Part shown: positions 1 to 11,904 of the stretch, piece by piece
How the letters are laid out: the number at the start of each line of letters is the position of its first letter
Numbering within the stretch: the stretch's first letter is position 1
Assembly: GCA_037355855.1 (NCBI GenBank)
Contig: CM074761.1
Location: 5,165,346 to 5,229,345, forward strand
From: Pseudo-nitzschia pungens
Lineage: Eukaryota > Bacillariophyta > Bacillariophyceae > Bacillariales > Bacillariaceae
Direction: 5' to 3'
Length of the DNA: 64,000 nucleotides
Notes under the pieces: generated by a model
What the model was told of the DNA's origin: nothing
Databases searched by the model: none
The model's input: only the letters and a program-made list of their open reading frames with translations
Translations under genes and position numbers: made by a program

Positions 1-1035
1 TATAGTAGGTAGGGCACGTATGTGGTTCCTCGGCGCAGAATTTGGTGGGGGACCGAAAAAAGAAAACAGAATTCATTCTGCGAATTTGACTTTCGGAGCG
101 CGAATTCTTCTCGTGGGCGATTTTGGTTTCCATTCGTGAGCAGACTGATGTCATCGCTGTCAATCTCTCAAATCAAAGAAGTTGTCGCTGTTCGCACTAA
201 TTACGGTACAGTAGTACGTAGCATTTTTTTCGTACAAGTAGTACGAATGAATCGCGTCGTGAATTAGGATGATGATGATGATGATGATTCTTCGATGCGA
301 TCCTTCGATTTTTATTGTCGTTGCTGGTTGGTTGTTGATCCGACGAAAGCAAGTTTCAACTTTCAATCAAGATTCGACTATTCGCTTTAATTATGGTAAG
401 GTTTATTACGATTCGATCGATGATTCCTTCTTGATTTTCTCCGTACGGTACTTTCTGTACGAGTCCCACGGCGTATCGTACTGGCATTGCATTCGCCGAC
501 TTTCTAACTTGTTCTCCTTCGGCCCGAACCTGCTGCGGAAGAAAAAACGAAAATAATATATTCAATATGTCTGCGTGTCGTGTCGCATCGTGTCGTACCG
601 TGTCGTAGTTTCTGTCCGGTCCCATCCGATGTTCCTGTCGATGTTTGACTCGGATGTCGTACTTACCGTAGATCCCACTGCAATGCAGTAGAGTCCTTGT
701 ACCGCACTCGTAAAAAGAATTCATTCCGTCAACTAACGAGATCGTTGTTGAAGAGAAAATCGGTTACTGTACCACACCGGAGCACGGCATTCCAAAGAAT
801 TCGAAAAAAAAAAGCACGGATCGCTTTCCTCTCCGCCGAGGTCACAATTCAAAAACGTCGACACCCAACCCAACCCAACCCAACCCAATCAATCGCAATC
901 AATCACAATCACAGTCTTCATTCGACGCATCGACTTTGATCGAACTCAATAACTCCAACTCCAACTCCAAACCCAATACACTCAGCCTTACGCAACCCAA
1001 TCGAACCGAACCGAACCAAACCAAACCGCCACACC
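1..1035. other. Non-coding upstream region with short tandem repeats
   Basis: No supported gene. The short open frames here are unrelated to known families and lack coding character. The stretch holds a GAT trinucleotide run near 269-288, a (CCCAA)n run near 866-890, and CAACT/CGAAC-type runs just before the first gene start at 1036. It is probably the promoter and 5' leader of the downstream cyclohydrolase gene. Confidence 0.6.
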
Positions 1036-4000
1036 ATGCCACCAGCCATTGTATCCTCCGGTCTCGCCGACGAAACCATGACGATCAAGAACATCGATAG
1101 CATCGACGAATCACTGCCCGCCAAGTCGGATGCGGGCGGTCCCGCCAAGAAGAAGACTCGCAAATCCAAGGGTGCGTCGTTTGTCGTTTGTCGTTTGTCG
1201 TGTCGTGTCGTGTCGTTTGTCGTGTCGACGTTTTGGCATGGCGGCAGCAATTTTTTATCCGTCTTCGGTGGCCCGTCGTTGTTCTACAATGGATTGATTC
1301 GCCTCTCACATTCCTCGTCTTCAATTGTCGTGTGTTGTTTTGTTGTGATTTTTGATTTGTTTTCAATTCCATTGTCGTGTGTCTTTTTGATTTGATTTGA
1401 TTCGATTTGATTCGATTTGATTCGATTCGAATCGCGAATTCTCGCATTCCCTTCGTTTTTGTTTTCGTTTTCGTTTTCGTTTCTTTTCATTTCAGAAGAC
1501 GACATTCCCGCGCCGGAATTCACGACCACCGACCACATCCCCATCACCACCCACACCAATGCCTTTGGGGTCGATCCGGTTCCCATTCTGTGGAGCCATC
1601 CCAATCCGCAGGTCCGGGGACCGGTCATTTCCACGGTCCGTCACTCGGCCCAGCGGAATTCCATCGGTGCCCACCAGGGCAGCTACTGCATCTACACCGG
1701 TTTGGCCGTTGCGGCAGGTGCGTACCGTGCGATATGCACGATTTGTACGATGCAATTCGTTGGAAAGGAAGGAAAGGAAATAGTGAAAGGAAATGAGCCG
1801 TGTTGTGTTGTCTTGTGTTGTGTTCGGCAGTGTCGTCGTTGCATTAGTCACTGCATTTCATTGCATTGTCATTGCATTTGTTTTGCCGCGTTTCGCGTTG
1901 CTGATTCCCCTCGTTGTTTGCTTTGTCATTGATTCACTCATTCCGCATCGAACGACAGGAAAACTCGATCCCGATTATGTCCCGAATTTCAAGGGGACCT
2001 CTCCCGTCTTCAAGATCGGACCACACCCGTCGTGGGCCGATCCAAAAAAGATTGCAGGTACGTGGAACGAACCAATTTGATGGAATGCAATGCAATGCAA
2101 TGCAACGCAATGCAATGGAATACTGAACCGTGGAAGGCAGTGGAATGGAAAGGGCGTTGGTGCCTGCCTGCCTCCCTGGCTGCTTTCTTGTCGTGCCAAG
2201 AAATTCTTTCTCAACACCGTACCGCGTGGCAATTCACTCTTTCATTCATTCATTCATTCTTTTAGCCCTGGATCCATTTGGACACGTTACGACCGAGGTG
2301 TACGGAGACTGGCTGAAAAAGGGCTGGTGAGTTGCAGCTGGGATACCGTTCCGTTCCGTGCCGTGGGTTCCGGTTTTTGGTGTTGTTTTTTGTTTTGTTT
2401 TTGTTTTGGGGTAATTTGGAGTGAACCTATGTCACAATGCTAAACAAACCGTTCGTTCGTTCCACACGCGCATTCTTTTCTTGTTTGTTTGTTGGTCGGT
2501 TGGTCGGTTGGTTTCAAAACCCCCACCGACGACACCAAATCGATGCTCCACGGTACCCATCAATACACCCATCAATACACCCATCAATTACCGCAGGGAC
2601 ATTCGCCCCACCATGGCCGTCACCAAGGCCCACCTGGACCTGCCGGAATGCCGGGAGGCCCTCGCCGCCGGGCGTCTCAAGGCCGACGGCAAGATTCTGC
2701 TCCCATCGGGACAGTCCATCGTTTCCAAGGCCGCCATCGAGCCCGTCTGGTATCTTCCGGAGATTGCCCGCCGATTCGAAACCACCGAATCGCACCTTCG
2801 TCGGTCCATCTTTCGCATGACCAACGGAATGTACCCCGAGCTCATCACGCGCCCCGACATCAAGGTCTTTCTCCCCCCGATCGGAGGTGCGTACTACTAC
2901 TAGTTTCGGCATGCCATGTTTGAGTTTGGTTTTGTTCTTCTTGTCTTGTTTCCGGTCATTGGTTGTGTTGTGTTTTATTGTATTGTGTTGGTGGTTGGTT
3001 GGTGGTTGGTTGTTTGCGAGTTCTGGATTGGAGCGGTCGATCCAAGGTGTCGAATGTTGTCCAAGGATGGCGTTTGGCTCGTTCACTCACTCACTCACTC
3101 ACTAACTCGTCGTTTGCGTGTCGATTTTCGTATCGATTGAAATGAATTGAATTGACAGGTCTGACCATTTACATCTGGGGTGATCCGGATACGATTCCCG
3201 ACGAAAACATCGAACTCACGTGCCGTGTCCACGACGAATGCAACGGAAGTGATGTCTTTGGCAGGTGCGTAACACAACGCAACGCGATGCACGCGATATC
3301 ATGTGGATGCCATGTGATGTCATGTGATGTCATGTGATGTCATGTGATGCGATGCAAAACCATCCGGTTGCCACCCACTCGTTGTTTGGTTTCATTGTTT
3401 GCGTTTGCCACAAATTCGACTTGCAATCCATGCCGCACCGTATCACTCTCACCGTTTTGGATACCACTTTTTTGCCCAACCTCCCACTCGCAAAACCAAA
3501 CGTTGTCGTGATGGTTCGTTCCGTGATTTTTTGTTGACAAACCCGTAGTGATATTTGTACCTGTCGCCCCTATTTGACGCACGCCATCGAGGAATGCATC
3601 AAGACGGCGCAAAAGGGAGGATGTGGAATCGTCATCTATTTCCGAAAAGAGGGGAGATCTCTGGGAGAAGTCACCAAGTATTTGGTCTACAACACGCGAA
3701 AGCGACAGGAGGGAGGAGATTCGGCGGAACGATATTTCGAGTGCACGGAGCAGGTTGCAGGTACGAAGAACGAATCGTGCAAAAGGGCTCGCACGCGCCT
3801 CTCTTTGTTGGGTACGAGTATCTCTTGTGCCTCGTTTGGATTTCGGTTCTAACTCTCGAGTGATTGATTGTTTCGTTTTGGGATTTTTCTCTCTGCAGGT
3901 GTCCAAGATACCCGCTTCCAGGCCCTGATGCCGGATCCCCTCCACTTTTTGGGCGTGACAAAGATCCACAATTTCATTTCCATGTCCGACATGAAGTACA

Positions 4001-4260
4001 ACGCCATTGTCAGCACGGGCATCAAGGTCGTGAACCGGGTGGAAATTCCTCCCGAAATGGTTCCCGACGACGCCAAGGTCGAAATCACCGCCAAGGTATT
4101 CCACGGGTACAATGCCGGAAAGGCTTACCAGGGCATTGATGCCGACAAGCTAAAGAACACGATGGGACGCGAATACGACCTCGAAACCGATGGAGACGGC
4201 AAGGAGGAAAAGAAGTGCTGCGCCAAGGGCGAGTGCAGCGCCTCGGACAGCGAAGAGTAA
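1036..4260 (+). CDS. URC1: GTP cyclohydrolase II / URC1-like protein, 8 exons
   Basis: Spliced protein of 495 residues. Exons: 1036-1171, 1496-1717, 1959-2057, 2266-2326, 2597-2886, 3159-3264, 3549-3760, 3899-4260; every junction is GT-AG and keeps frame. The N-terminal half (from about residue 46) matches the extra domain found in URC1-type cyclohydrolases (DHIPITTHTNAFG, VRGPVISTVRH, RNSIGAHQGSY). The C-terminal half is a GTP cyclohydrolase II core. Its HDECNGSDVFGSDICTC segment has three Cys at spacing 11 and 2, as in the zinc site of bacterial RibA, followed by RKEGRSLGEVTKYLVYN in place of the RibA QEGRGIG motif. Known members open the imidazole ring of GTP (riboflavin synthesis) or act in uracil catabolism; URC1-type is the better fit because of the extra domain. 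The tail is Cys- and acid-rich (KKCCAKGEC). It is intron-rich compared with its neighbours. Confidence 0.85.
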
Positions 4261-5517
4261 TCGATCGGGTTTCCACAACATGGCTTGAGTGAAACAATGG
4301 CGGATGCATGCATGCATGCATGCATGCATATCCACCTTTCTCGACAGTCATGGTGATGGTGGACGTGCCGAAAATGTGCTGTACCAACAACGATTGGCAT
4401 CTCCGAAAGAACAAAGAAAGGAAAAAGGAAAAAAAAAAGAAACGAAACAAAAAAGCTACAGAAAAATCAAATCCAAATATTGATTGCAATATTGAATGCA
4501 CGGGTAATAAAATAAAAATATACTGTATATAATATAGTAATGCCAACCATTTTAGTATTTTTGAAAACCGCTCATGATCTGCTCAGTTCTTGTGTTGAAC
4601 CATAACAGCGGTGCCCCGAACAGATCTCTGTGTTGATTTTAGATCAGTAATACATCATCAGTCTTCATTTCGTGGCAAATCCTGTTGGAAGACATCGCAT
4701 CACAAATAATGGATCCTGCAGGTACGTCACACACCAAGATTCGTGGGTGGAATACTCACGCAGTCCCTCCGTCACCACCGAGAACGATCGAACGCAATCA
4801 TTCCCGCACCGTGCAGTACGGATCGATCGGGAGTGTGGACAGCCTTCGTGATCAACGGCAGCGCAGGATGGATGGACGGTGCTTCCTACCGCGGACGGTT
4901 CGAATTTATTTGGTACGTAGTAGTGGTAACAACTAATGTATTCCGGAACGCTGGTGTGTGCACCCGGAACGCTGTGTGGCACACAGTTGCGAGAAGAAGA
5001 ATTAGACGCTGACAGTAGTGATTGGCAGCGTTCTTCTATCGTACGGTGCAAAACGCCGAAATTCGAATCGTACAATTGGTTACGCTGCTTTCCCACTTTC
5101 AGCACCCTTCCTTAGGGGAATGTAACAATGTGTGATATATTGTTTGTCACGAGATGTGCGTACGTAGTCGTACACAACGCTGAGCTAAGTTGTGTGGCGA
5201 TCCAGTGCTTTGCCGAACAGAGTTCGCACTGGAGCAAGGTACTAACTAGTAGTTGTGGACGAAAAAAACGAACTGAGACCGCTTGATTGTGTGTGTGTGT
5301 CGTAATCATGTGCTAGTTAAGGTCGTACTGGAAATGGAAGCATTCCTAGGACCGCACGGTGTAGGACTACGAACAGAGGCATACTTCGTGCACAGTTCAC
5401 GAAAGTGCAGCAAGCGGTACGCGCAATGGAATGGAATGCTCTCGAGCGGTGTGGTGGTGGAAAAGGTTTGGATCGATCGACCGAGCTAACAACCGACCAA
5501 TCTCAATCGCTGTTTGC
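4261..5517. other. Intergenic region between two convergent genes
   Basis: Lies between the 3' ends of the cyclohydrolase (+) and the light-harvesting gene (-). It holds a (TGCA)n run at about 4306-4328, A-rich sequence with AATAAA-like polyadenylation signals near 4505-4520, and a (GT)n run near 5287-5300. The open frames between 4665 and 5490 have no recognisable similarity, and I see no gene. Confidence 0.6.
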
Positions 5518-6326
5518 TTAGTAGTAGAATCCTCCGGTCCATTCGTTGACAATGTCCAACATGGGTTTGTTTTCGATAGCAGTGGCGAAAATAAGAGCAA
5601 TGAGACCCAACATAGCCAAGCGTCCGTTGATGATTTCGGCTTCCTCCGTAAGTCCGGTTTTGAATTCTGGCAAGTATCCGAATGGTTTGTTGTTTCGTTC
5701 CATCGACTTTTCGTAGGATTCGTCATCGGGGTCCAACAAGAGAGAGTCTCCGAAAGGAAGTGGGCAGATGGTGGCCATGAGTGAAATGGCGAAGAAGTGC
5801 ATGTTGGCGGCCAAGATGATGGCACGTCCCTGCGTGATGGTTCCCTTTCCGGTGATAGTGGCAAGAGTACCCCATTCCTTAAGATCCAAAGGAACATCCA
5901 TGTTGGGGATCAAACCGTGACCCTTGGCGTACGCGGTGGCGCAGATGAAGAACCATCCGAACATGGCGTGACGTCCGTTCCACTTTTCGGCGTGGACCGA
6001 AGGACCCCATCCCCATTTGGCCAAGGGGGCGAATTCTTCTTCCCATCGTGCCTGGGCCTCTTCGTAGACCTCAGGGTTGGCAATGTTCAAACTGACAGCA
6101 ACATCGAAACAATAGAAAATGGCAGGCAAAGAATACACGGGCATATGAGATCACCGCTTAGGGATACAAACTGATGGATCACAAGAGAGAAAACTCATGC
6201 ACCTTATCCAAGCGACGAAAGTCCTCACCTGCTGGTCTTCAAAGAGGTGGCAGGCTTCGAAGGAGCGAAGGCACTAGCGCCACCAGCACTAAGGAAAAGG
6301 GTGAAAAGAGTCTTGAGAGGCGCCAT
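5518..6326 (-). CDS. Light-harvesting complex superfamily protein, RedCAP-like
   Basis: Two exons, 6326-6229 and 6091-5518, joined by a 137-nt GT-AG intron in phase 2, give 223 residues. The leader (MAPLKTLFTLFL...) ends in GASAFAP, the diatom ASAFAP signal for import through the ER into the complex plastid. The mature protein has two LHC helices with the Glu/Asn/Arg chlorophyll-ligand pattern: EKWNGRHAMFGW (helix 1) and EEAEIINGRLAMLGL (helix 3). Between them is a hydrophobic helix around AIILAANMHFFAISLMA. It should bind chlorophyll and carotenoid in the thylakoid membrane. The helix 1 motif with KGHGLIP after it resembles RedCAP proteins of red-lineage algae more than standard fucoxanthin proteins. 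That subfamily call is from memory and less certain than the superfamily. The in-frame ATG inside the intron at 6144 is probably not the start, since it would lose the leader. Confidence 0.85.
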
Positions 6327-7518
6327 CTTGGTTTGGTTGTATTATGAATCTATCCTATAATGCACCTAGAGAATACTCGATCGGAATCGTATCGTATCGT
6401 TCAGGTTCAAACAGTACATGTCTTGTACGGGCCCCTTCTTGGTCTGTCATCAACATCCAAAAGACTTGCCAGAACGAACACACGTTGTTTCCATGCTCAC
6501 AACATCTCCCTCAACTTGAATTTTGTTCCCTCGCGATCTATTTTGAAAAGAGTAGGGGAAACACGTTTCCCCCAACCATGGAGAGGGATTTTTGGGGGTA
6601 ACGAGGTCAAATACGAACCCGACTTGGCTCTGTGGCTCATGAGAAGTTTGTTCATATCTTTAGTAAATAAGAGTTATATATATGATACTGATACTATATA
6701 TACTTAGGTAGCGTATCTGCAACCTGTCTGCAACTAGGTAAGAAGGGAAGAAGTACGAGGTACGAGTACTTACGTACATACCGATACATACGAGGCTACA
6801 AAGCACAAGAAATTCTGCACTGCTTTCTTCATGTTCGTTTGGGATGTTACCGTAAGGTTACCGTAACCTTACGGTAAGTTAAGTCTTACTGTACAGTTAT
6901 TCCTTACAATTTTAACCTGTTTTGAGACGAGGAGGTTCTATCGATTTTTCTCGAGTCGCGGAACGGTCGCACACCGTGAACTATCATTCACTATTTTGAG
7001 GAATTAATTCTGTGAGGCAATAGACAAGATAATCGTTGGAACGCTTCTTAAAAACAAGAATAAGGATACAACATACCTATTACAATCGGAAAACCTAAGC
7101 CTCACAATATTCGGGGACCTCAACAACGTAACACAAACTTGATCAGAGGCGCGCCGTCGCGATTAGCCGAAAATTTGGACACCAAATTCGTCTCGCCGAT
7201 ACCCAGTGTCCGATAAGCTTACTGGTACAAATAATAATAGACTTCGTATTGGTGGAAGATTGTAAATACGAGGAAGTTCCTTGCAATCGAGTGCATACTG
7301 AAAAGTCGATAGGATCATTAAGTACAGGTGCCGTACGAGTGAGGGTTCTGTGCTTCACCTTCTAAAATCGGGCATCAGGACCTGTTCTTTGACAATCAAA
7401 GCTCTCATTGACTATCCCACGCCTTGCCGTGTTATCGATGATCAACACTTGAGTGCAATTCTCACCGTGTTATCGATGATTAACTATTTCAAGCGAGGAA
7501 CATCATCACTCATTTAAG
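6327..7518. promoter_or_regulatory. Divergent intergenic region between the LHC-like and C2-domain genes
   Basis: No gene seen. The 1.2-kb stretch separates two divergent genes and so should hold both promoters. It contains a long imperfect palindrome at 6846-6883 built from TTACCGTAAGG and its complement. It also has a direct repeat of CCGTGTTATCGATGAT at about 7428-7443 and 7466-7481, just upstream of the C2 gene start. Function of either motif is unknown. Confidence 0.5.
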
Positions 7519-10500
7519 ATGGAGGATATCTCCTCTAGACCGAACGATAGTCTTGGAAACTGCGACGAGATTGTCTTCTTGTTTGAATTGGTGGGGGCAA
7601 GGCACCTTGTATTGCGTGACGAAGATGAAGTTGGTAGGGGAATTGACCCCAACTCATTGCAGCCCTTCTGTGTGGTCAAATATGATGGGAGGCGAATCCA
7701 TAAAACGGAGCCTTCCGAAGAGTTGGGATCCAATCCAATCTGGACGCCACATGCTTCGAAAAGCATATTCTTACTACGGACAACAGCCAAGGAGCTAAGC
7801 CGTTCAATCTTGAATATTTCGGTATACGTCAAGAAGGAAAGTTCGCTGCCTAGCATGCTTAGGACAGTCACCAGCGTGTTTATGGGGCAAGTCAATATCG
7901 ATTCCGCTATTCTACTGGCTCACTGTAACGAAGAGCGGTTCGAACTAAGCATCGAGGACGAACTCGGTGAGGTTTTAAGCAATTTAGGGAAACTTGCGTT
8001 GAGATGTCGCGTAGCCACTCCATCCGACATTGATATATTGGATGCCCTGGGCAAAAAAAAAGTGCCCACATCACACGCCGAGTTTGTTGGAGATATCTTA
8101 AGAGATGCTACAATACGGTCGAACGAAACGACTGTAAATGTTTTTCGGGACAGACCAGCTCGTCCTGTAGCGACACTGGTGACCGAGAAAGACGAGTCAG
8201 AGATTGCTCAACATTCTTTCATTCACTCTGTTGGAAATATTTTTGCAGCTCAATCCTCTACGTGCCCAGACACTGGGCAAATGATGCGGCGGGTAAAACC
8301 ATACCCCGATCCCGATAGACCAATAGAAACAGAGTTTCTACGGCCTTACGACATCAATGTCGAAACACGATTACCGTCTTCCAACTGGACAGAAGCTGGC
8401 TCTGGTTCGATAGGAAAATTATTCGTGGAAATATTGTCATGTGACGATCTTCCGAATATGGACTCAGGAGGGGAAGCAATAGGCAATTTCACTGACTCGT
8501 TCTGCGCATTGGTGTACGAGGATACCTGCGCAATGACCGACGTGATCGACGACGAACTGAGTCCGCGGTGGATGCCATGGACAAATAGAGCTTTTTGTTT
8601 CAATATCATACATCCAGCTTCAATCTTGTACCTGGCTGTATTTGATTTTGATGTACTCGGGACTCATGATCCGATAGGAAGAGTTGCTGTCAACGTTTGT
8701 AACCTTCAACGTGATACGATTCATACTCTCACGTACAATCTTTATCCCACTTCAAATGTTACCGAAAGGAAAGCAGCGGGAAGCATCACAGTACGAGTCA
8801 GATTGGAATGGTTCGATCCACGAGCGGCTCTTCTTGCAACATGGAAACCGAGACCCAATATGCATGTCAACGTTTCGAAAGAAAGAAGTTTTCGAGTCGT
8901 TCGTTACACTTGCTATGGTGAATACGGTGATAAGACAGAATTTGACGTGACTCTGACAAGGTCGTACGTTAATGAGATGTTTGAATACAAGTCAGCAGTG
9001 AGCTATGCTTTCTCAGATACGTTTAGATCTCTCGTACTTTGGAGAGGTCAGGTCGAAATCTGCTCTTTGATGCTCCCAGTACATTCTGCGATACTCTTTT
9101 TCTCCTTATCGAGGCTTGTGGAAAAACCACAATTGATTGTTCCCTACTCTCTTCTTGGCATTGCCTGGATAATGCTAGCTAACTTGAGCATACGACGGCA
9201 CCACCCTTCTCCGTGGGAGAGGCGCCTATCATTCTTGGACTACTTGAATATACTCCGAAGCGGGAAATCATCAATACCTGTCAAGTTCATAAAGGAGTAC
9301 GAGGGGGCAGAAGCAGCAAAAGCGTACGAAGCAGCATGGAAAAAACGAGTGGAAAAAGATTTAAAAATAGCGGAGAAAAAAGCAGAACTCCTTCAAGAAA
9401 TAAGCGACATTGGCGACGTCAACATTCACACTGAAGTACCCAATCAAGCGTTTATTCCTGTTGATTTATTGAACAGGCTTGCGAGGTACCAGGGTATACT
9501 TGGGCGCATGTGCAAGAAATTCCGTTTTATTAAAATTATTTTGACTTGGGAGGAAAGCGTTGTCTCGTTCTTCGGTGAGTTGAGACCTAAGCAAGCGCGA
9601 GGAGACCACGAAGTAGAGTGTTCGCTTAACTAACGCAGTGCCGTTTTCACCCGTGTTTGTAGTTACTGCAACATTCTTGTCAGCTGGACTATTGGCGCTC
9701 CTATTACCGTGGGGGTTTATCCTAACTTGGGTGGGTAGAATTGTTGTATGGGGGTTCCTTGGACCGCACATGAAAATAGTAGATCTGTTCTTCCGAGCAA
9801 ATGAGAAGAAAGATGGCAAACTCAATGAGCTAATTAGGGACTTTGATATCCAGAGTACTCATGCTCGTCTGAGACGAGAGGAAGCTCTTAAGATCAAAGA
9901 CATCAAAGAAATTGCGTTTGGAACTTACAGCGTTCAAGTTCCTTCATTCAATCTTTGTAAGTTCGAAAATTCCTTTCAGCCAAAGATCGTCCTTTCATTC
10001 CCAAAACAAGTCCTCTAATGTGTTTCATTGCTGCCCGACTCCTTCCTTGTACGAAGCTCGCCATCACGACCGACCCCTCCCCCAATCATCTTCGAGAATT
10101 TACCGGAAAGCTCCGCATCGTCACGATTCCAAACAGTTATCAGCGACCAAGTTCGGAATGCAAACCACTTTGATTCCAGGTCAACAATTGTATGGAGCCA
10201 TGATCCCCCGCCCAGAGTACGATGAAGAGATTTATCTGTATCAAAAAGGCATAGCAGAGAAGAAAATGGAATCGTTCAAAGAAGACATGAAACAAATAAG
10301 CAAAGTGGACGGTCTGTCGGATTACGAAAGGAGTCAATTGAAAAGGTTAGATACCCAGGCAGCGACGCCCATGTCTATCGGATACGAAGTCGTTCCCTTT
10401 GAAGTGTGCGAGGCCGAGTCGATGGATACAGAATCCACGGATGAGTCGAAGGGCCATCCGCCCAGATCGTGCACCTTGCGCAATGTCAGCGTCAAATTAA

Positions 10501-10802
10501 TGTCGGACAAGGTAGGGTACGTCGATCCGCGAGAGGCAAATGGTATGATTCTTCAAAGTGACGGGTTCAAAACGTATTGCGTGCCGGAAGGTTCCGGGGA
10601 AGAAGAAGAAGACCAAGGCATGGAAGTTATTGGAATTGGGCGGTTTGAAAGTTTCCCCTATAATCGGGACAATGGTGACGAGTTGACACATAGAAAGGAG
10701 GTAGGAAATAGACATTCGTGTGTCCTTGACTCTACTGAAAGCACCCAAGTAGTTTATTACGATGCCCCTGAGCATGGAGAATTGAAATTGAAAAACGAAT
10801 AA
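7519..10802 (+). CDS. C2-domain protein with C-terminal membrane segments (MCTP-like layout)
   Basis: Predicted exons 7519-9574, 9639-9956 and 10057-10802 give 1039 residues. The first intron (64 nt, GTGAGT...CAG) is phase 1. The second (100 nt, GTAAGT...AAG) is also phase 1; a 23-nt alternative ending at 9979 leads to a stop and was rejected. Two C2-like domains are visible, at about residues 15-150 and 295-430; the second has LFVEILSCDDLP and LAVFDFDVLGTHDPIG, the usual Ca2+-loop layout. Hydrophobic segments near residues 515-560 (one or two helices) and 690-730 come next, then a charged cytosolic tail rich in Glu and Ser. Two C2 domains plus paired C-terminal membrane helices is the layout of multiple C2 and transmembrane region proteins or ferlin-like tethers, which link membranes or act in Ca2+-dependent trafficking. 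The exact family is not certain. Confidence 0.75.
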
Positions 10803-10926
10803 ATTTGAATACCTCTAGTTAAATTCTACTAATTTCACATGGTTGAACGGACCTATGGGTGTAATTTGACCTGTTTACGGATGCTACACACCTTCTCGGC
10901 AAGATCGGATGTTAGCAAAAGACCCA

Positions 10927-11904
10927 TCATATTAGCTCTGATACAGGTGACACTGGCATATCCATTTCCGCTTCTGGCTCTGAGCTGTTGTCCATGATTG
11001 TATCCTCGGTTCCATCCAATAGAGGTGTATCGTCAACATCTACAGGTGGCGTGCTCTTCGGAAAAGTGCAGCATAGAACAGCCTGGATACAGCCAAGAAA
11101 AAACCCAATCCCATTTGGTCCGTAAATCACAATATTTTTGATTGCAATACCATACGCCCCCCAAAACCCTGCATTGATGCAGTTCAAAAGCATGGTGGGA
11201 GTATGAATGCTGTCGGAACATTTCTCCTGGATTACTATTTTGATTGTTTGCAATGGTGCTCCATAAAAGAAAAGCAAGTTGATGTTGACCAGTATCCCAA
11301 CGATCTCTTTCTCGTAACCTTTTGCTATTTTGAACCACCCGACAACCACTAGAGCTGATATCCAAAAACCCAAAATGCCAAGCACCAACTTGTCTTGTGG
11401 CATGAACACCAGCCCTTTTCTTACATTGTTTTCGACACCGTTGGATTCATTGATTGGTTTCACCTCTGCATAATACTGAAGCTTGGATGCACCTGCATTC
11501 AACCACACACTGACAAGCATCCCCGGGACATTGCTTGCCAACACGAATGGATCACCCGAATAGTACGCATATGCAAGCCATCCCAAGCAGTTGCCCATTA
11601 AGATTCCCCATGGTGTCGGATTCAAAGCTCCCAGACTTTTTCTTTCGAGTGCTGCCGCGAGCGACTTGAAAATAGCAAGCACGGGGGTTTGAAAAGGAAA
11701 AAAAAGTGCAGAAGACGGTTGAGTGCTTGCAACAGTCTCGTCTGGTCTCCTTCTTTCGGTTTTCCACGCATTGCAATTCGCTTGAACCGAATCGTCGATC
11801 ATTGTTGGACTTACTTTTACAGGTGCTGAATACAAAGCCGTAGAAATAAAGATGCCGATAGTGGGGCAGGCGTATTCGAATATGATTTTATTCCAGTTTG
11901 TCAT
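10927..11904 (-). CDS. SWEET (MtN3/saliva) sugar transporter
   Basis: Open frame of 325 residues, but residues 31-80 are probably a 150-nt intron (11814-11665) with donor GTAAGT after APVK and acceptor TTTTCAAG. It is a multiple of three and has no stop. Spliced, the exons 11904-11815 and 10927-11664 give 275 residues and restore the family's continuous APVK...KSLGALNPTPW spacing. Both MtN3 repeats are visible: the first with LGALNPTPWGILMGNCLGWLAYAYY, cited here as the pieces LGALNPTPWG and NCLGWLAYAY, and the second with FFYGAPLQTIKIVIQ and LLNCINAGFWGAYG. SWEETs are uniporters that move mono- or disaccharides across the plasma membrane or endomembranes. The C-terminus is short and acidic. 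It ends 124 bp from the C2-domain gene in convergent orientation. Confidence 0.88.
   Translation of the reverse strand: MTNWNKIIFEYACPTIGIFISTALYSAPVKVSPTMIDDSVQANCNAWKTERRRPDETVASTQPSSALFFPFQTPVLAIFKSLAAALERKSLGALNPTPWGILMGNCLGWLAYAYYSGDPFVLASNVPGMLVSVWLNAGASKLQYYAEVKPINESNGVENNVRKGLVFMPQDKLVLGILGFWISALVVVGWFKIAKGYEKEIVGILVNINLLFFYGAPLQTIKIVIQEKCSDSIHTPTMLLNCINAGFWGAYGIAIKNIVIYGPNGIGFFLGCIQAVLCCTFPKSTPPVDVDDTPLLDGTEDTIMDNSSEPEAEMDMPVSPVSELI

Noticed and set aside
5397..5897. Minus-strand open frame over the light-harvesting gene
   Set aside because: It is a shifted-frame shadow of the LHC-like exon, which has the real chlorophyll-binding motifs.
6144..6326. Start of the LHC-like protein at the in-frame ATG at 6144
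   Set aside because: It lies within the predicted intron and would remove the ASAFAP leader; the spliced start at 6326 gives a proper plastid targeting sequence.
9957..9979. 23-nt intron in the C2-domain gene
   Set aside because: It is too short and the resulting frame stops soon after. The 100-nt alternative keeps frame to 10802.
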